Source: JBCBSP01 sp964550935 (GTDB taxonomy: Bacteria; Pseudomonadota; Alphaproteobacteria; Caulobacterales; Maricaulaceae). From it: a DNA stretch of 33,776 nt. Below, one piece after another: positions 15,790 to 23,055 of this stretch. How positions within the stretch are numbered: the stretch's first letter is position 1; every line of letters begins with the position of its first letter. The stretch is taken from positions 1 through 33,776 of the forward strand of contig CAZKBB010000025.1 of assembly GCA_964550935.1 (NCBI GenBank), written 5' to 3'. A program made the translations under genes and the position numbers. The notes under the pieces were generated by a model. The model worked only from the letters and a program-made list of their open reading frames with translations, ran no database searches and was not told the DNA's origin.

Positions 15790-16434
15790 ATGGGCGAGGG
15801 GCCGCGCGCCGTCCTGCACGATCGCCGCCGCGCCGGCGGGCCTGATCGAGAGCTCAGGCTTCATGACGACCGCGTCGAGCGTGTCGAGGCGGGCCGGGTG
15901 CGCACGCGCATCGCGCTTGCGGACGTGGCGCAGGTGCGCATGAGCGTGGCGCCGGTCCTGACCGGCGGCCACGCGGTCCATTGCGAGATCACGGCGCGCG
16001 ACGGCCGCGCGATCGGTTGCGCGAGCCTTTCAGCGCAGGCGCCGGGGCGCTGGATCAACAATGCGCCCGCCTTCATGGCCTTCACCGCGGCCCTGCATGC
16101 CGCGCTCGGCCCGCGCGCCGGCGAGATCGCGTTCGTCGAAGGCCAGCCGCCGCGCCAGCGTCTGGCGCTCTTCGCCTCCGGTCTTGTCCTCGCGTTTGCG
16201 GCCGGCGCCGGGCTCGCCCTGGCGCTCGGCGAGGGCGCGCTGATCCTCGGCTTCGCCTGCGGGCTCGGCGTGTTGACCGGGCTGGCGCTCGCCTTCGCGT
16301 TCCGGCCCGTGCGTTCGGCGCGCTATGATCCAGCCGCTTTCGCCGAACGGATGGGCGGCGCAGGGCGCGGCGATGCCGGGAAAACCGGCGCTTCCGCTCC
16401 GGGGGAGATTGCGAAACGGGCGGATCGGTCCTAA
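15790..16434 (+). CDS. Uncharacterised membrane protein with two C-terminal TM helices
   Basis: 214 residues from the ATG at 15790, which has GGAG seven bases upstream; the much longer open frame before it is the antisense shadow of the stress-protein gene. Residues 20-115 are a soluble beta-rich stretch (ELRLHDDRVERVEAGRVRTRI, then CEITARDG) that could be a PH-like or similar small domain. Two hydrophobic segments follow (about 122-145 and 147-168), then a hydrophilic Gly/Ala-rich tail. I do not recognise a named family. Its stop lies 22 bases before the hrcA ATG, so the two may be co-transcribed, although a weak promoter-like pair (TTGCGA/TAACTG, 17-base spacer, 16409-16437) spans its 3' end. 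Confidence 0.65.
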   Translation: MGEGPRAVLHDRRRAGGPDRELRLHDDRVERVEAGRVRTRIALADVAQVRMSVAPVLTGGHAVHCEITARDGRAIGCASLSAQAPGRWINNAPAFMAFTAALHAALGPRAGEIAFVEGQPPRQRLALFASGLVLAFAAGAGLALALGEGALILGFACGLGVLTGLALAFAFRPVRSARYDPAAFAERMGGAGRGDAGKTGASAPGEIAKRADRS

Positions 16435-16455
16435 CTGCGGACCCTGGCTGACAGA

Positions 16456-17544
16456 ATGATCATGACCGACCAGAGCGCCCGACAAGACGCCGCCTCGCCC
16501 GCCACGCTCGCCGAGCTGGATGCGCGCTCGCGCTCGATTTTCCGTGAGCTGGTGGAGGCCTATCTCGACACCGGCGACCCGGTGGGCTCGCGCACGCTGT
16601 CCAAGCGCGGCGCGGTGACGCTCTCTCCGGCCTCGATCCGCAACACCATGGCCGATCTGGCGAGCGCCGGGCTGCTGACCGCGCCGCACGCCTCGGCCGG
16701 GCGCATGCCCACCCACGCGGGGCTTCGCATGTTTGTGGACGGGCTGTTGCAGGTGGGCGAGCTCGGCGAGGACGAGCGCAACGAGATCGATTCGCGCCTC
16801 GGCGCTGTCGGGCGGCGCATGGACGACATGCTCGACGAGGTCTCCTCGGTGCTCTCCGGGCTGACCGGCGCGGCGGGGCTCGTCGCCTCGCCCGCCGCCG
16901 ATGCGCCGCTGCGCCATGTGGAGTTCGTCTCGCTTTCGCCCCATGAAGTGCTCGCCGTGCTCGTCTCCGAAGACGGCTCGGTGGAGAACCGGCTGATGAC
17001 CGCGCCGGCGGGCCTGCCTCCGGCCGCGCTCGTGGAGGCCGGCAACTATCTCTCCGCGCGCCTTCGCGGCCGCACCCTGTCCCAGGCGCTTTTAGAGATT
17101 CGCACCGAAATCGAGGAAAAGCGCGCCCAGCTCGACGCCGCCGCGGCGGGGCTCGTGGAGCAGGGGCTCGTGGACTGGGGCGGGGCGGAGAGCCGCACCC
17201 TCATCGTGCGCGGCCAGGGGAGCCTTCTTGAAAGCGTGAAGGCGGCCGAAGACCTTGAACGCTTGCGGCTTCTGTTTGAGGACATTGAGCGCAAGGAGGA
17301 TCTCCTCTCGCTCCTGGACGAGGCCAAGGACGCCCAAGGCGTGCGCCTGTTCATCGGATCGGAGAACCCGCTCTTCTCGCTGTCGGGCTCCAGCGTGATC
17401 GTCGCGCCCTACACCAACAGCGAGAACAAGATCATCGGCGCGCTCGGCGTGATCGGGCCGACCCGCATCAACTACGCGCGCCTCATCCCGCTCGTCGACT
17501 ACACCGCCCGGGTGGTCTCCCGCCTGGTCGACAAGGGGCGCTGA
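16456..17544 (+). CDS. hrcA: Heat-inducible transcription repressor HrcA
   Basis: 362 residues. The N-terminal winged-helix domain is evident: IFRELVEAYLDTGDPVGSRTLSK, then SPASIRNTMADLASAGLL and HASAGRMPTHAGLRMFVD. The later GAF-like domain carries GSENPLFSLSGSSVIVAPY and the conserved end GVIGPTRINYARLIPLVDY. HrcA binds the CIRCE operator and represses groESL (and sometimes dnaK) until heat stress titrates GroEL. No CIRCE inverted repeat (TTAGCACTC-N9-GAGTGCTAA) was found in this window, so its targets lie elsewhere. The ATG at 16462 is an alternative start. grpE follows 38 bases later, the standard alphaproteobacterial hrcA-grpE order. Confidence 0.95.
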   Translation: MIMTDQSARQDAASPATLAELDARSRSIFRELVEAYLDTGDPVGSRTLSKRGAVTLSPASIRNTMADLASAGLLTAPHASAGRMPTHAGLRMFVDGLLQVGELGEDERNEIDSRLGAVGRRMDDMLDEVSSVLSGLTGAAGLVASPAADAPLRHVEFVSLSPHEVLAVLVSEDGSVENRLMTAPAGLPPAALVEAGNYLSARLRGRTLSQALLEIRTEIEEKRAQLDAAAAGLVEQGLVDWGGAESRTLIVRGQGSLLESVKAAEDLERLRLLFEDIERKEDLLSLLDEAKDAQGVRLFIGSENPLFSLSGSSVIVAPYTNSENKIIGALGVIGPTRINYARLIPLVDYTARVVSRLVDKGR

Positions 17545-17582
17545 ACACGCGCCGCCGCCCGCAGCTACGGAAAGCCAGACCC

Positions 17583-18293
17583 ATGAACGCGAACGACGCC
17601 AAGACCGACCCCGAGATGGACGATCCCAACGCCGCCCCCAGCGCCGGAGAGCCCGGCGCGGAAGCGCCCGAGGGGGTCAGCCCGGACGCGCTGGACGAGG
17701 CCGCGGCCGGGCCCGAAGCGCCCGACGCGCCTGATGCGGCCGACGACGGGGCCAAGGGCGCCGAGGCGCTGGCCGCCGAGCTCGACGAGATGCGCGACAA
17801 GCTGATGCGCGCGGTCGCCGATGCGGAGAACACGCGCAAGCGCGCCCAGCGCGAGATCAAGGAGACGCGCGAATACGCGGTCACCGGCTTCGCGCGCGAC
17901 ATGCTCGATGTCGCCGACAATCTCTCTCGCGCGCTCGCCAGCGTGGACGACGAGGCCAAGGCCGACGCGGGCCCGGCGCTCGCCACGCTTCTGGAAGGCG
18001 TGGAGCTGACCGAGAAGCGCCTCCTGTCCACGCTGGAGCGCCACGGGGTGAAGAAGGTCGAGCCCGAACCCGGCGATCCCTTCGACCCGAACCGCCATCA
18101 GGCCGCGGCGAACATCCCGTCAGATCAGCCCAAGGGCCGCGTCGCCCACGCCATGCAGCCGGGCTACGTGATCGGGGAGCGCACCCTGCGCGCGGCCATG
18201 GTCGTGGTCTCGTCCGGACCGGCCGAGGGCGGCGGCGCGCCGAAGGACGACACCCCGCCCAAGCCCGAAGGCGGCGTGGACGTCACGGCCTAG
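17583..18293 (+). CDS. grpE: Nucleotide exchange factor GrpE
   Basis: 236 residues. The first 60 or so are acidic and disordered, followed by a coiled-coil helix (about 60-105, with LMRAVADAENTRKRAQREI). The beta-wing domain contains HGVKKVEPEPGDPFDPNRHQA and the signature GYVIGERTLRAAMVVVSSG. GrpE releases ADP from DnaK and works with DnaJ in the heat-shock chaperone cycle. It is co-oriented with hrcA (38-base gap), so they probably form one operon. It has a longer disordered C-terminal tail than E. coli GrpE. Two nested palindromes follow before the convergent gene. Confidence 0.95.
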   Translation: MNANDAKTDPEMDDPNAAPSAGEPGAEAPEGVSPDALDEAAAGPEAPDAPDAADDGAKGAEALAAELDEMRDKLMRAVADAENTRKRAQREIKETREYAVTGFARDMLDVADNLSRALASVDDEAKADAGPALATLLEGVELTEKRLLSTLERHGVKKVEPEPGDPFDPNRHQAAANIPSDQPKGRVAHAMQPGYVIGERTLRAAMVVVSSGPAEGGGAPKDDTPPKPEGGVDVTA

Positions 18294-18315
18294 GTCGGGG
18301 CGAGTGCGCGCCGAC

Positions 18316-18428
18316 CCTGTCATCCCGGCCGGGACGCAGTGGAGCGCCGGGACCTGCTGCAGGCGCCTGAGGGGCCTCCCCAGGCGGTCCCGGCAGATCC
18401 CGGGTCGCTTCGCGTCCGGGATGACAGG
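18316..18428. repeat. Nested palindromic repeat, unit 1, downstream of grpE
   Basis: Outer arms CCTGTCATCCCGG (18316-18328) and CCGGGATGACAGG (18416-18428) are a perfect 13-bp inverted repeat. Inside lie GCCGGGACC (18346-18354) and GGTCCCGGC (18386-18394), another perfect 9-bp repeat, enclosing an imperfect CCTG-GGGG/CCCC-AGG hairpin. The whole folds as a cruciform or long stem with internal loops. The TGTCATCCCGG...CCGGGATGACA layout resembles dispersed non-coding repeats found in many alphaproteobacterial genomes. It encodes no plausible protein. Confidence 0.65.
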
Positions 18429-18443
18429 TGAGGCTAATCGCGA

Positions 18444-18536
18444 CGAGGTCCCGGATCATCGCGGACGCTCCGCCCGGGAATTCATGAAACCAGATCTGAA
18501 CTCCCGGACGCGGCGAAGCCGCGATCCGGGACCTCG
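18444..18536. repeat. Nested palindromic repeat, unit 2, upstream of the DUF6065-like stop
   Basis: CGAGGTCCCGGATC (18444-18457) and GATCCGGGACCTCG (18523-18536) form a perfect 14-bp inverted repeat. An inner hairpin CGCGGC-GAA-GCCGCG (18508-18522) sits against the right arm, and imperfect arms CCCGGGAATTC/GAACTCCCGG lie between. With unit 1 it fills nearly all of the 258-base gap between grpE and the convergent gene. The GGC-GAA-GCC loop also appears in the element after bioB. Confidence 0.65.
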
Positions 18537-18551
18537 GGACGGAAAAGCGCC

Positions 18552-19325
18552 CTAGCGTCGCCGCTTGCCCGTCTTCGCTCCCTGCGGCTTTTCCTCGAAC
18601 GGCGCGACGCGCAGCTTGATCTTGTGATCTTTCGGACCGGGGCCGCCGTCGGGCATGAGGCCGCGGTAATAGCCCTTCTGCCACTTCTCCTCGACGGCCT
18701 GTTTCTCGCCGGTCTTCAAACGGCCTGAGAAGTCCGAGCGGCTTTCGCGCCAGATCGCCATCTGCTGGTTGGTCTTGGGATCGGAGTGGATCGTGCGCAG
18801 CTCCGGCTCCACGCGCTCGAACAGGTCCCGGCGCACCGGGAACAGATGCGCGATCGCCTCGCCGGCCTCGAAGCGCACCTCGCCGGCGCGCGTGAAGCGC
18901 CAGTTCATCGTGAAGGAATAAGGGCTCCAGTCGGTCTCGATCACGCCGGTCAACGCCGCGATCCCGTCCTTGGGCCGGTTGAGCGGACCGGTGACGAAGA
19001 TGTTCCAGCCCGGCCCCGTGCGCAGCAGGAAGCCCATCTCGAAGGTCAGAACGCCGGAGCCGAAATTGCTCATCGCGGAGCCGGGATGACCCTGCTTCAG
19101 CGGATCGTCGAGAACGACCTCCACGTCCTCCACGCGCACACCGCCGTTCCAGCGCGCGGTGAGTCCTGTGGGCGTGAACACCTCCCAGCCGTGCTGGTTC
19201 GCCACCGCCAGCGGCAGGCAGCGATAGGCGAAGGCCTCCGGGGTCTCGTCCATCCAGTCCCGACGCGGCTCGGCCGGCCGGATGGTGGGCGGATAGGCGG
19301 TCAGCGGATGGCAGAGCAGCTTCAT
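18552..19325 (-). CDS. DUF6065-like conserved hypothetical protein
   Basis: 257 residues from the ATG at 19325. An ATG at 19397 would add 24 residues but lies 20 bases from the divergent rlmN start; neither start has a clear ribosome binding site. The N-terminus MKLLCHPLTAYPPTIRPAE, then DWMDETPEAFAYRCLPLAVANQHGWE and later FEMGFLLRTGPGWNIFVTGPLNRPKDG, matches a uniform soluble family I recall as DUF6065. It has no signal peptide or membrane segment and ends in a basic tail (GKRRR). Some relatives are encoded near secondary-metabolite or tailoring genes, but here the neighbours are housekeeping genes. Function unknown. Confidence 0.75.
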   Translation of the reverse strand: MKLLCHPLTAYPPTIRPAEPRRDWMDETPEAFAYRCLPLAVANQHGWEVFTPTGLTARWNGGVRVEDVEVVLDDPLKQGHPGSAMSNFGSGVLTFEMGFLLRTGPGWNIFVTGPLNRPKDGIAALTGVIETDWSPYSFTMNWRFTRAGEVRFEAGEAIAHLFPVRRDLFERVEPELRTIHSDPKTNQQMAIWRESRSDFSGRLKTGEKQAVEEKWQKGYYRGLMPDGGPGPKDHKIKLRVAPFEEKPQGAKTGKRRR

Positions 19326-19417
19326 GGCCGCTTTGTCGCGCGGGCGCGCCTCGTTCCGCAAGAGCGCGGCGCGGGCCCCCTCGCGGAAGCCTTCCATTTC
19401 GACTATATGACGCGGCC

Positions 19418-20608
19418 ATGACCGCACACGCCGCCGATCCCGCGCTAAACGCGAAGCGCACGCTCGATCTCGCCTCCGCGAATCGGCCCGAACAGGGCCC
19501 GCCCTCGCTCGCTGGACTGACGCGCGAGGCGATCCGCGAGGCGCTGATCGAGGCCGGGCTCGTGGAGCCGAAGAAGGCCAAGATGCGCGCCGAGCAGCTC
19601 TGGCGCTGGATCTACCACTATGGCGTGACGGACTTCGACGCGATGACCAACGTGTCGAAGGATCTGCGCGCCGGGCTGAAGGCCCGCTTCACGCTGGACC
19701 GGCCCGAAATCGTCGAGCGCCAGGTCAGCGTCGACGGCACGCGCAAGTACCTCATCCGTCTCAGCCCCGGCGTCGAGGCCGAGGCGGTGTTCATCCCGGA
19801 CGTCGGCAAATCGGGCGCACTGTGCGTCTCGAGCCAGGTCGGGTGCACGCTGAACTGCACCTTCTGCCACACCGGCACCCAGGCGCTGGTGCGCAACCTC
19901 ACCGCGGCGGAGATCGTCGCCCAGGTGATGATCGCGCGCGACGATCTGGAGGAGTGGCCGACCTCGAACGAAAACCGGCGCCTGACCAATATCGTCTTCA
20001 TGGGCATGGGCGAGCCGCTCTACAATCTCGACGAGGTCGCCAAGGCGATCGACGTGATCTCCGACGGCGACGGCATTTCGATCGGGCGCCGGCGCATCAC
20101 GGTGTCCACCTCGGGCGTCGTGCCGAAGGTCGCCGAGCTGGGCGAGCGCACCGGAACCATGCTGGCGATCAGCCTGCACGCCACGAACGACCCTCTGCGC
20201 GACGAGCTGGTGCCGCTGAACAAGAAGTATCCGCTGGCCCAGCTGATGGACGCGATCCGGGCCTATCCGGGGCTCGGCAACGCCAAGCGCGTGACGTTCG
20301 AATACGTCATGCTGAAGGGCGTCAACGACAGCCCCGCCGAAGCGCGCGCGCTGGTGAACCTTCTCAAGGGCGTGCCCTCGAAGATCAATCTGATCCCGTT
20401 CAATCCCTGGCCCGGCAGCCCCTATGAGTGCTCGGACTGGGCCACGATCGAACGCTTCGCCGAGATCGTGAACCGGGCCGGCTACGCCAGCCCGATCCGC
20501 ACCCCGCGCGGGCGTGACATCCTGGCCGCGTGCGGCCAGCTGCGCTCTGAAAGCGTGAAGGTCCGCGCCAGCGAGCGCCGCCGCATGGAGCGCGAGGCGA
20601 GCGCGTGA
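19418..20608 (+). CDS. rlmN: Dual-specificity 23S rRNA A2503 / tRNA A37 C2-methyltransferase
   Basis: 396 residues. A radical-SAM enzyme that methylates C2 of A2503 in 23S rRNA and of A37 in some tRNAs. The cluster motif CTLNCTFC gives Cys143, Cys147 and Cys150. Cys372 in AACGQL corresponds to the methyl-carrying cysteine, and Cys136 in GALCVSSQ to its partner. Other family blocks are MGMGEPLYN, ITVSTSGVVPK, SLHATND and NLIPFNPWPG. The N-terminal extension of about 20 residues is typical of alphaproteobacteria. The ATG at 19418 follows a TATATG sequence at 19404-19409 that might be a -10 for a very short leader. A 6-bp stem (20629-20643) follows the stop. The identification is secure. Confidence 0.96.
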   Translation: MTAHAADPALNAKRTLDLASANRPEQGPPSLAGLTREAIREALIEAGLVEPKKAKMRAEQLWRWIYHYGVTDFDAMTNVSKDLRAGLKARFTLDRPEIVERQVSVDGTRKYLIRLSPGVEAEAVFIPDVGKSGALCVSSQVGCTLNCTFCHTGTQALVRNLTAAEIVAQVMIARDDLEEWPTSNENRRLTNIVFMGMGEPLYNLDEVAKAIDVISDGDGISIGRRRITVSTSGVVPKVAELGERTGTMLAISLHATNDPLRDELVPLNKKYPLAQLMDAIRAYPGLGNAKRVTFEYVMLKGVNDSPAEARALVNLLKGVPSKINLIPFNPWPGSPYECSDWATIERFAEIVNRAGYASPIRTPRGRDILAACGQLRSESVKVRASERRRMEREASA

Positions 20609-20674
20609 GCGCGTAGAGTGGAACGCGCCGGCCCTGCGGGCCGTTGACGGGGTAAGCAATCAAGGGAGGCTCTA

Positions 20675-20974
20675 ATGAGCGGTCCCAAACCCCATCCGGA
20701 GACGACTGAGGAAACCGCGCGCAAGACCACCGGTCCGCGCTCGCGTGAGGAACAGCTCAAGACGCCGGAGACCGACGGCATGAGCCCAGCGACCGGTGAC
20801 GGCCCGAGCCGCTCAGGGGGACGCCTGCAGCGCGACCTCGCCACCAAGGACGAGGTCGAGCAGCAAGTGGTCAAGCCCGGCGAAAAGACCCGCGTCCACA
20901 AGGGCGAGGAAGAGAGCGCCGACGACTACGGCGAAGGCCACGCCCATCGCGGCAAGGGCGCCGCGCACCGCTAA
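20675..20974 (+). CDS. Small hydrophilic, probably disordered protein
   Basis: 99 residues preceded by an excellent ribosome binding site (AAGGGAGG before the ATG) and followed by a strong terminator. The composition is charged and polar (Lys, Glu, Gly, Thr, Pro, Asp, His) with no cysteine, signal peptide or hydrophobic segment, so it is probably intrinsically disordered in the cytoplasm. It begins MSGPKPHPETTEETARKTTG and ends EGHAHRGKGAAHR, a His-rich tail that might bind metal or nucleic acid. I recognise no family. The isolated transcription unit with strong signals suggests it is well expressed, perhaps as a stress or desiccation-type hydrophilin; that is speculation. Confidence 0.72.
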   Translation: MSGPKPHPETTEETARKTTGPRSREEQLKTPETDGMSPATGDGPSRSGGRLQRDLATKDEVEQQVVKPGEKTRVHKGEEESADDYGEGHAHRGKGAAHR

Positions 20975-21003
20975 GCGGAGCCGCCCGACCCTATAAAGAC
21001 TGC

Positions 21004-21041
21004 AAACCGGCGACGCGCGACGCGTCGCCGGTTTTCTTTTT
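21004..21041 (+). terminator. Strong rho-independent terminator
   Basis: A perfect 14-bp stem (21004-21017 with 21021-21034), loop CGA, followed by TCTTTTT. The arms start AAACCGGCG and end CGCCGGTTT, so the terminator is symmetric. It ends the unit of the small hydrophilic protein. It is the clearest intrinsic terminator in the window. Confidence 0.92.
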
Positions 21042-21108
21042 ATTAACGATGACCTGCGAAGTACTTCGAAACGCGTTCGGTGAACGCGCCCAAATCCGCC
21101 GGTCCGTC

Positions 21109-21447
21109 ATGCCGTCTCGCCGCCACATCCCTTTCGCGTGCTTGTGCCTGCTGACCGCGGGCCTCCTGCTCGCCCCGTTCGCCTTCGCCAGCCTCGCCGC
21201 GCCGCGCGAGGGTCAGGCCGCGGCGGTGTTTCCGGCGCACTGGACGCGCGCGCAGATTCTTCAGGCCGCCGCAGGCGCCGATGCGCGTCTGGTTCGCTTT
21301 GCAGACGCGCCCGGCGTCGCGGTGCTGGAGCTGCCCGAAAGCGGCCCGGGCGCGGTGCGCAACGCCGGCGCCGTCGTATTGTTGGACCCGCAAATGGCCG
21401 GCGCCTGCGCCCGGCGCCCCGGCGAAGAGGTCGCCCCGCGATCATGA
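21109..21447 (+). CDS. Small exported protein of unknown function, coupled to a chemoreceptor
   Basis: 112 residues from the ATG at 21109 (an ATG at 21049 is possible but gives an unlikely N-terminus before the signal). A basic start (MPSRRH) and hydrophobic core ending AFASLAAP form a Sec-type signal peptide or single TM helix. The mature part of about 85 residues reads HWTRAQILQAAAGADARLVRFADAPGVAVLEL, then RNAGAVVLLDPQMAGAC, ending Pro/Arg-rich. No named family is recognised. The stop overlaps the ATG of the chemoreceptor (ATGA), so translation is coupled. A periplasmic partner or modulator of the receptor is a reasonable guess only. Confidence 0.62.
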   Translation: MPSRRHIPFACLCLLTAGLLLAPFAFASLAAPREGQAAAVFPAHWTRAQILQAAAGADARLVRFADAPGVAVLELPESGPGAVRNAGAVVLLDPQMAGACARRPGEEVAPRS

Positions 21448-22907
21448 CCCGTCTCGATTCCGTCCGCGCCGAAGCCCAGCGCGTGCTCGTCGCCGCTTCC
21501 GGCGCCGCCGTCATCGTCTACGTCGCCGCCGCGCTGTTCGTCGCGCCCGAGCGGGCCTTGGCCGGCGGGGTTTTTCTCGCCGCCGCCAGCGCGCTGGCGC
21601 TCGCGGCCTGGCGCGCCGATCCGGCCGCGCCGGCTACGCGCATGGCGATCGCGGCCGCGCTCGTCGCGACGCCGGCGGCGCTGACCTATCTGCTCGGCGG
21701 CATGGCCTGGCAGATCGACATGCACATGGTGTTCTTCGCCGCCCTCGCGGCCGCGGCGCTCCTGTGCGATTGGCGCGCGATCCTGGCCGCCGCCGGCGTC
21801 ATCGCGCTGCATCACCTCAGCTTGAACTTCATCCTGCCTTGGGCGGTGTTCCCGGATGGGGCCGATCTCGGCCGGGTCGTATTCCACGCCGCGGTCGTGG
21901 TGGTTCAGACCGCCGCGCTGATCTGGATGACGAGCGTGGTGGCGCGCGCCATGGATGAAGCCGAGACCAATTTGGCTGAAGCCAAGGCCGCGAACGCCGA
22001 GGCGGGACGTCTGGCCGAAGCCGAACGCGCGCGCCAGGGCGAAGCCGACGCCGCGCGTCAGCGCGCCGAACAGCTTGCAGCCGACTTCGAGGCGGGCGTC
22101 GCCGGCGTGCTGCAGGATATCGGAGCGGCCTCGGTCACGCTGGAGCAGCTCTCCGCCCAGTTGAAAGCCGACGCCAACGCCACGCGCGCCGGCGCCGACG
22201 CCGCCTCGCAGCGCTCCGAAGACACCGCCAGCCATGTGGAGTCAGTCGCCTCGGCCGCGCAAGAACTCTCCGCGTCTATCGAAGAGGTCTCGCGCACCCT
22301 GGAGGGCGCCGACGCCATCTCCGAGCGCGCCGTGGGCGAGGCCGACGCCGCGTCGGGCTCGATCCGTGCGCTTGAGACCGCGGCGGTGGAGATCGAGGCG
22401 ATCGCCGCGCTCGTCTCCGATATCGCCGAACAGACCAATCTTCTGGCGCTCAACGCCACGATCGAGGCCGCGCGCGCCGGCGAGGCGGGCAAGGGCTTCG
22501 CGGTGGTCGCCGAGGAGGTCAAGCAGCTCGCCGACCAGACCGCACGCGCGACCGGCGACATCAAGTCAAAGATCGCCGCCATGCGCGCCGCGTCGGACGG
22601 AGCCGGCGAGGCGCTCGCCGCGGTCGCGAAAACGATCCAGGAGGTGCGCGACGCGTCCTCAAGCGCGCGCGGCGCCTTCGAAGAGCAGTCCGGCGCCACC
22701 GGCGAGATCGCACGGCTCGCCTCGGACGCCACCGGCGCAACCCGAGACGCCGTCACCCAGGTGAGCGAGGTCACCGGCGCGGCCGGGCGCACCGAAACCG
22801 CCGCCGGCGAATTCTCCGACGCGGCGAACGCGCTGCGCGACGCCTCGACGCGCCTTGAGCGCGAGCTGGCCGCGTTCCGAGGATCGATCGAGCGCGATGC
22901 GGCCTGA
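21444..22907 (+). CDS. Methyl-accepting chemotaxis protein with polytopic N-terminus
   Basis: 487 residues from the ATG at 21444, overlapping the preceding stop; a longer open frame upstream is the shadow of the small exported protein. Residues 12-165 contain about six hydrophobic segments with no large periplasmic sensor domain; the region MHMVFFAALA...HHLSLNFILPWAVFPDG is a pattern found in other multi-TM receptors. A coiled region (about 170-215) leads into the signalling domain with the hairpin tip EQTNLLALNATIEAARAGEAGKGFAVVAEEVKQLA (about 328-365), the CheA/CheW contact site. No HAMP domain is obvious. No che genes are nearby. The stimulus is unknown; sensing of membrane or energy state would suit this topology. 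Confidence 0.9.
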   Translation: MTRLDSVRAEAQRVLVAASGAAVIVYVAAALFVAPERALAGGVFLAAASALALAAWRADPAAPATRMAIAAALVATPAALTYLLGGMAWQIDMHMVFFAALAAAALLCDWRAILAAAGVIALHHLSLNFILPWAVFPDGADLGRVVFHAAVVVVQTAALIWMTSVVARAMDEAETNLAEAKAANAEAGRLAEAERARQGEADAARQRAEQLAADFEAGVAGVLQDIGAASVTLEQLSAQLKADANATRAGADAASQRSEDTASHVESVASAAQELSASIEEVSRTLEGADAISERAVGEADAASGSIRALETAAVEIEAIAALVSDIAEQTNLLALNATIEAARAGEAGKGFAVVAEEVKQLADQTARATGDIKSKIAAMRAASDGAGEALAAVAKTIQEVRDASSSARGAFEEQSGATGEIARLASDATGATRDAVTQVSEVTGAAGRTETAAGEFSDAANALRDASTRLERELAAFRGSIERDAA

Positions 22908-22949
22908 GGGCTGACGCGGCAATCGCCTGCTTTTGCACGGCAGAATAGA

Positions 22950-22958
22950 TTATCCACA
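22950..22958 (+). promoter_or_regulatory. Perfect DnaA-box sequence TTATCCACA
   Basis: TTATCCACA matches the high-affinity DnaA box exactly and lies between the chemoreceptor and the tail-collar genes. It is a single copy without an AT-rich unwinding region or dnaA/hemE/repABC neighbours, so it is not an origin. It could regulate transcription or be a chance match. Confidence 0.25.
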
Positions 22959-22975
22959 GACACGGCCGCCGCACG

Positions 22976-23011
22976 GCTTAACTTAAGCGCGAAATCAATT
23001 TGCGTTTCGCG
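22976..23011. repeat. Two adjacent palindromes upstream of the tail-collar operon
   Basis: GCTTAA-C-TTAAGC (22976-22988) is a perfect 13-base odd palindrome. It shares its last base with CGCGAAA (22988-22994), which pairs with TTTCGCG (23005-23011) across a 10-base AT-rich spacer. The region is much richer in A/T than the surrounding genes and lies 45-80 bases before the first tail-collar ATG, a suitable place for an operator. The TTAAC half-site recalls CtrA sites, but the spacing (one base, not seven) does not fit. Confidence 0.35.
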
Positions 23012-23055
23012 TGCATCATGCCAGCATCGGCCTCCTTAGGTAGAAGGGGTGGGCC

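Noticed and set aside
16435..16455. CIRCE operator before hrcA
   Set aside because: No TTAGCACTC-N9-GAGTGCTAA-like repeat is present here or in the grpE upstream region.
19445..20659. Long minus-strand open frame (404 codons) antisense to rlmN
   Set aside because: It is a shadow of rlmN with no domain and unusual composition.
22950..22958. Replication origin at the DnaA box
   Set aside because: There is a single box, no cluster, no unwinding element and no origin-associated genes.
22976..22988. CtrA binding site
   Set aside because: The TTAA half-sites are one base apart instead of seven, so only the general palindrome is reported.
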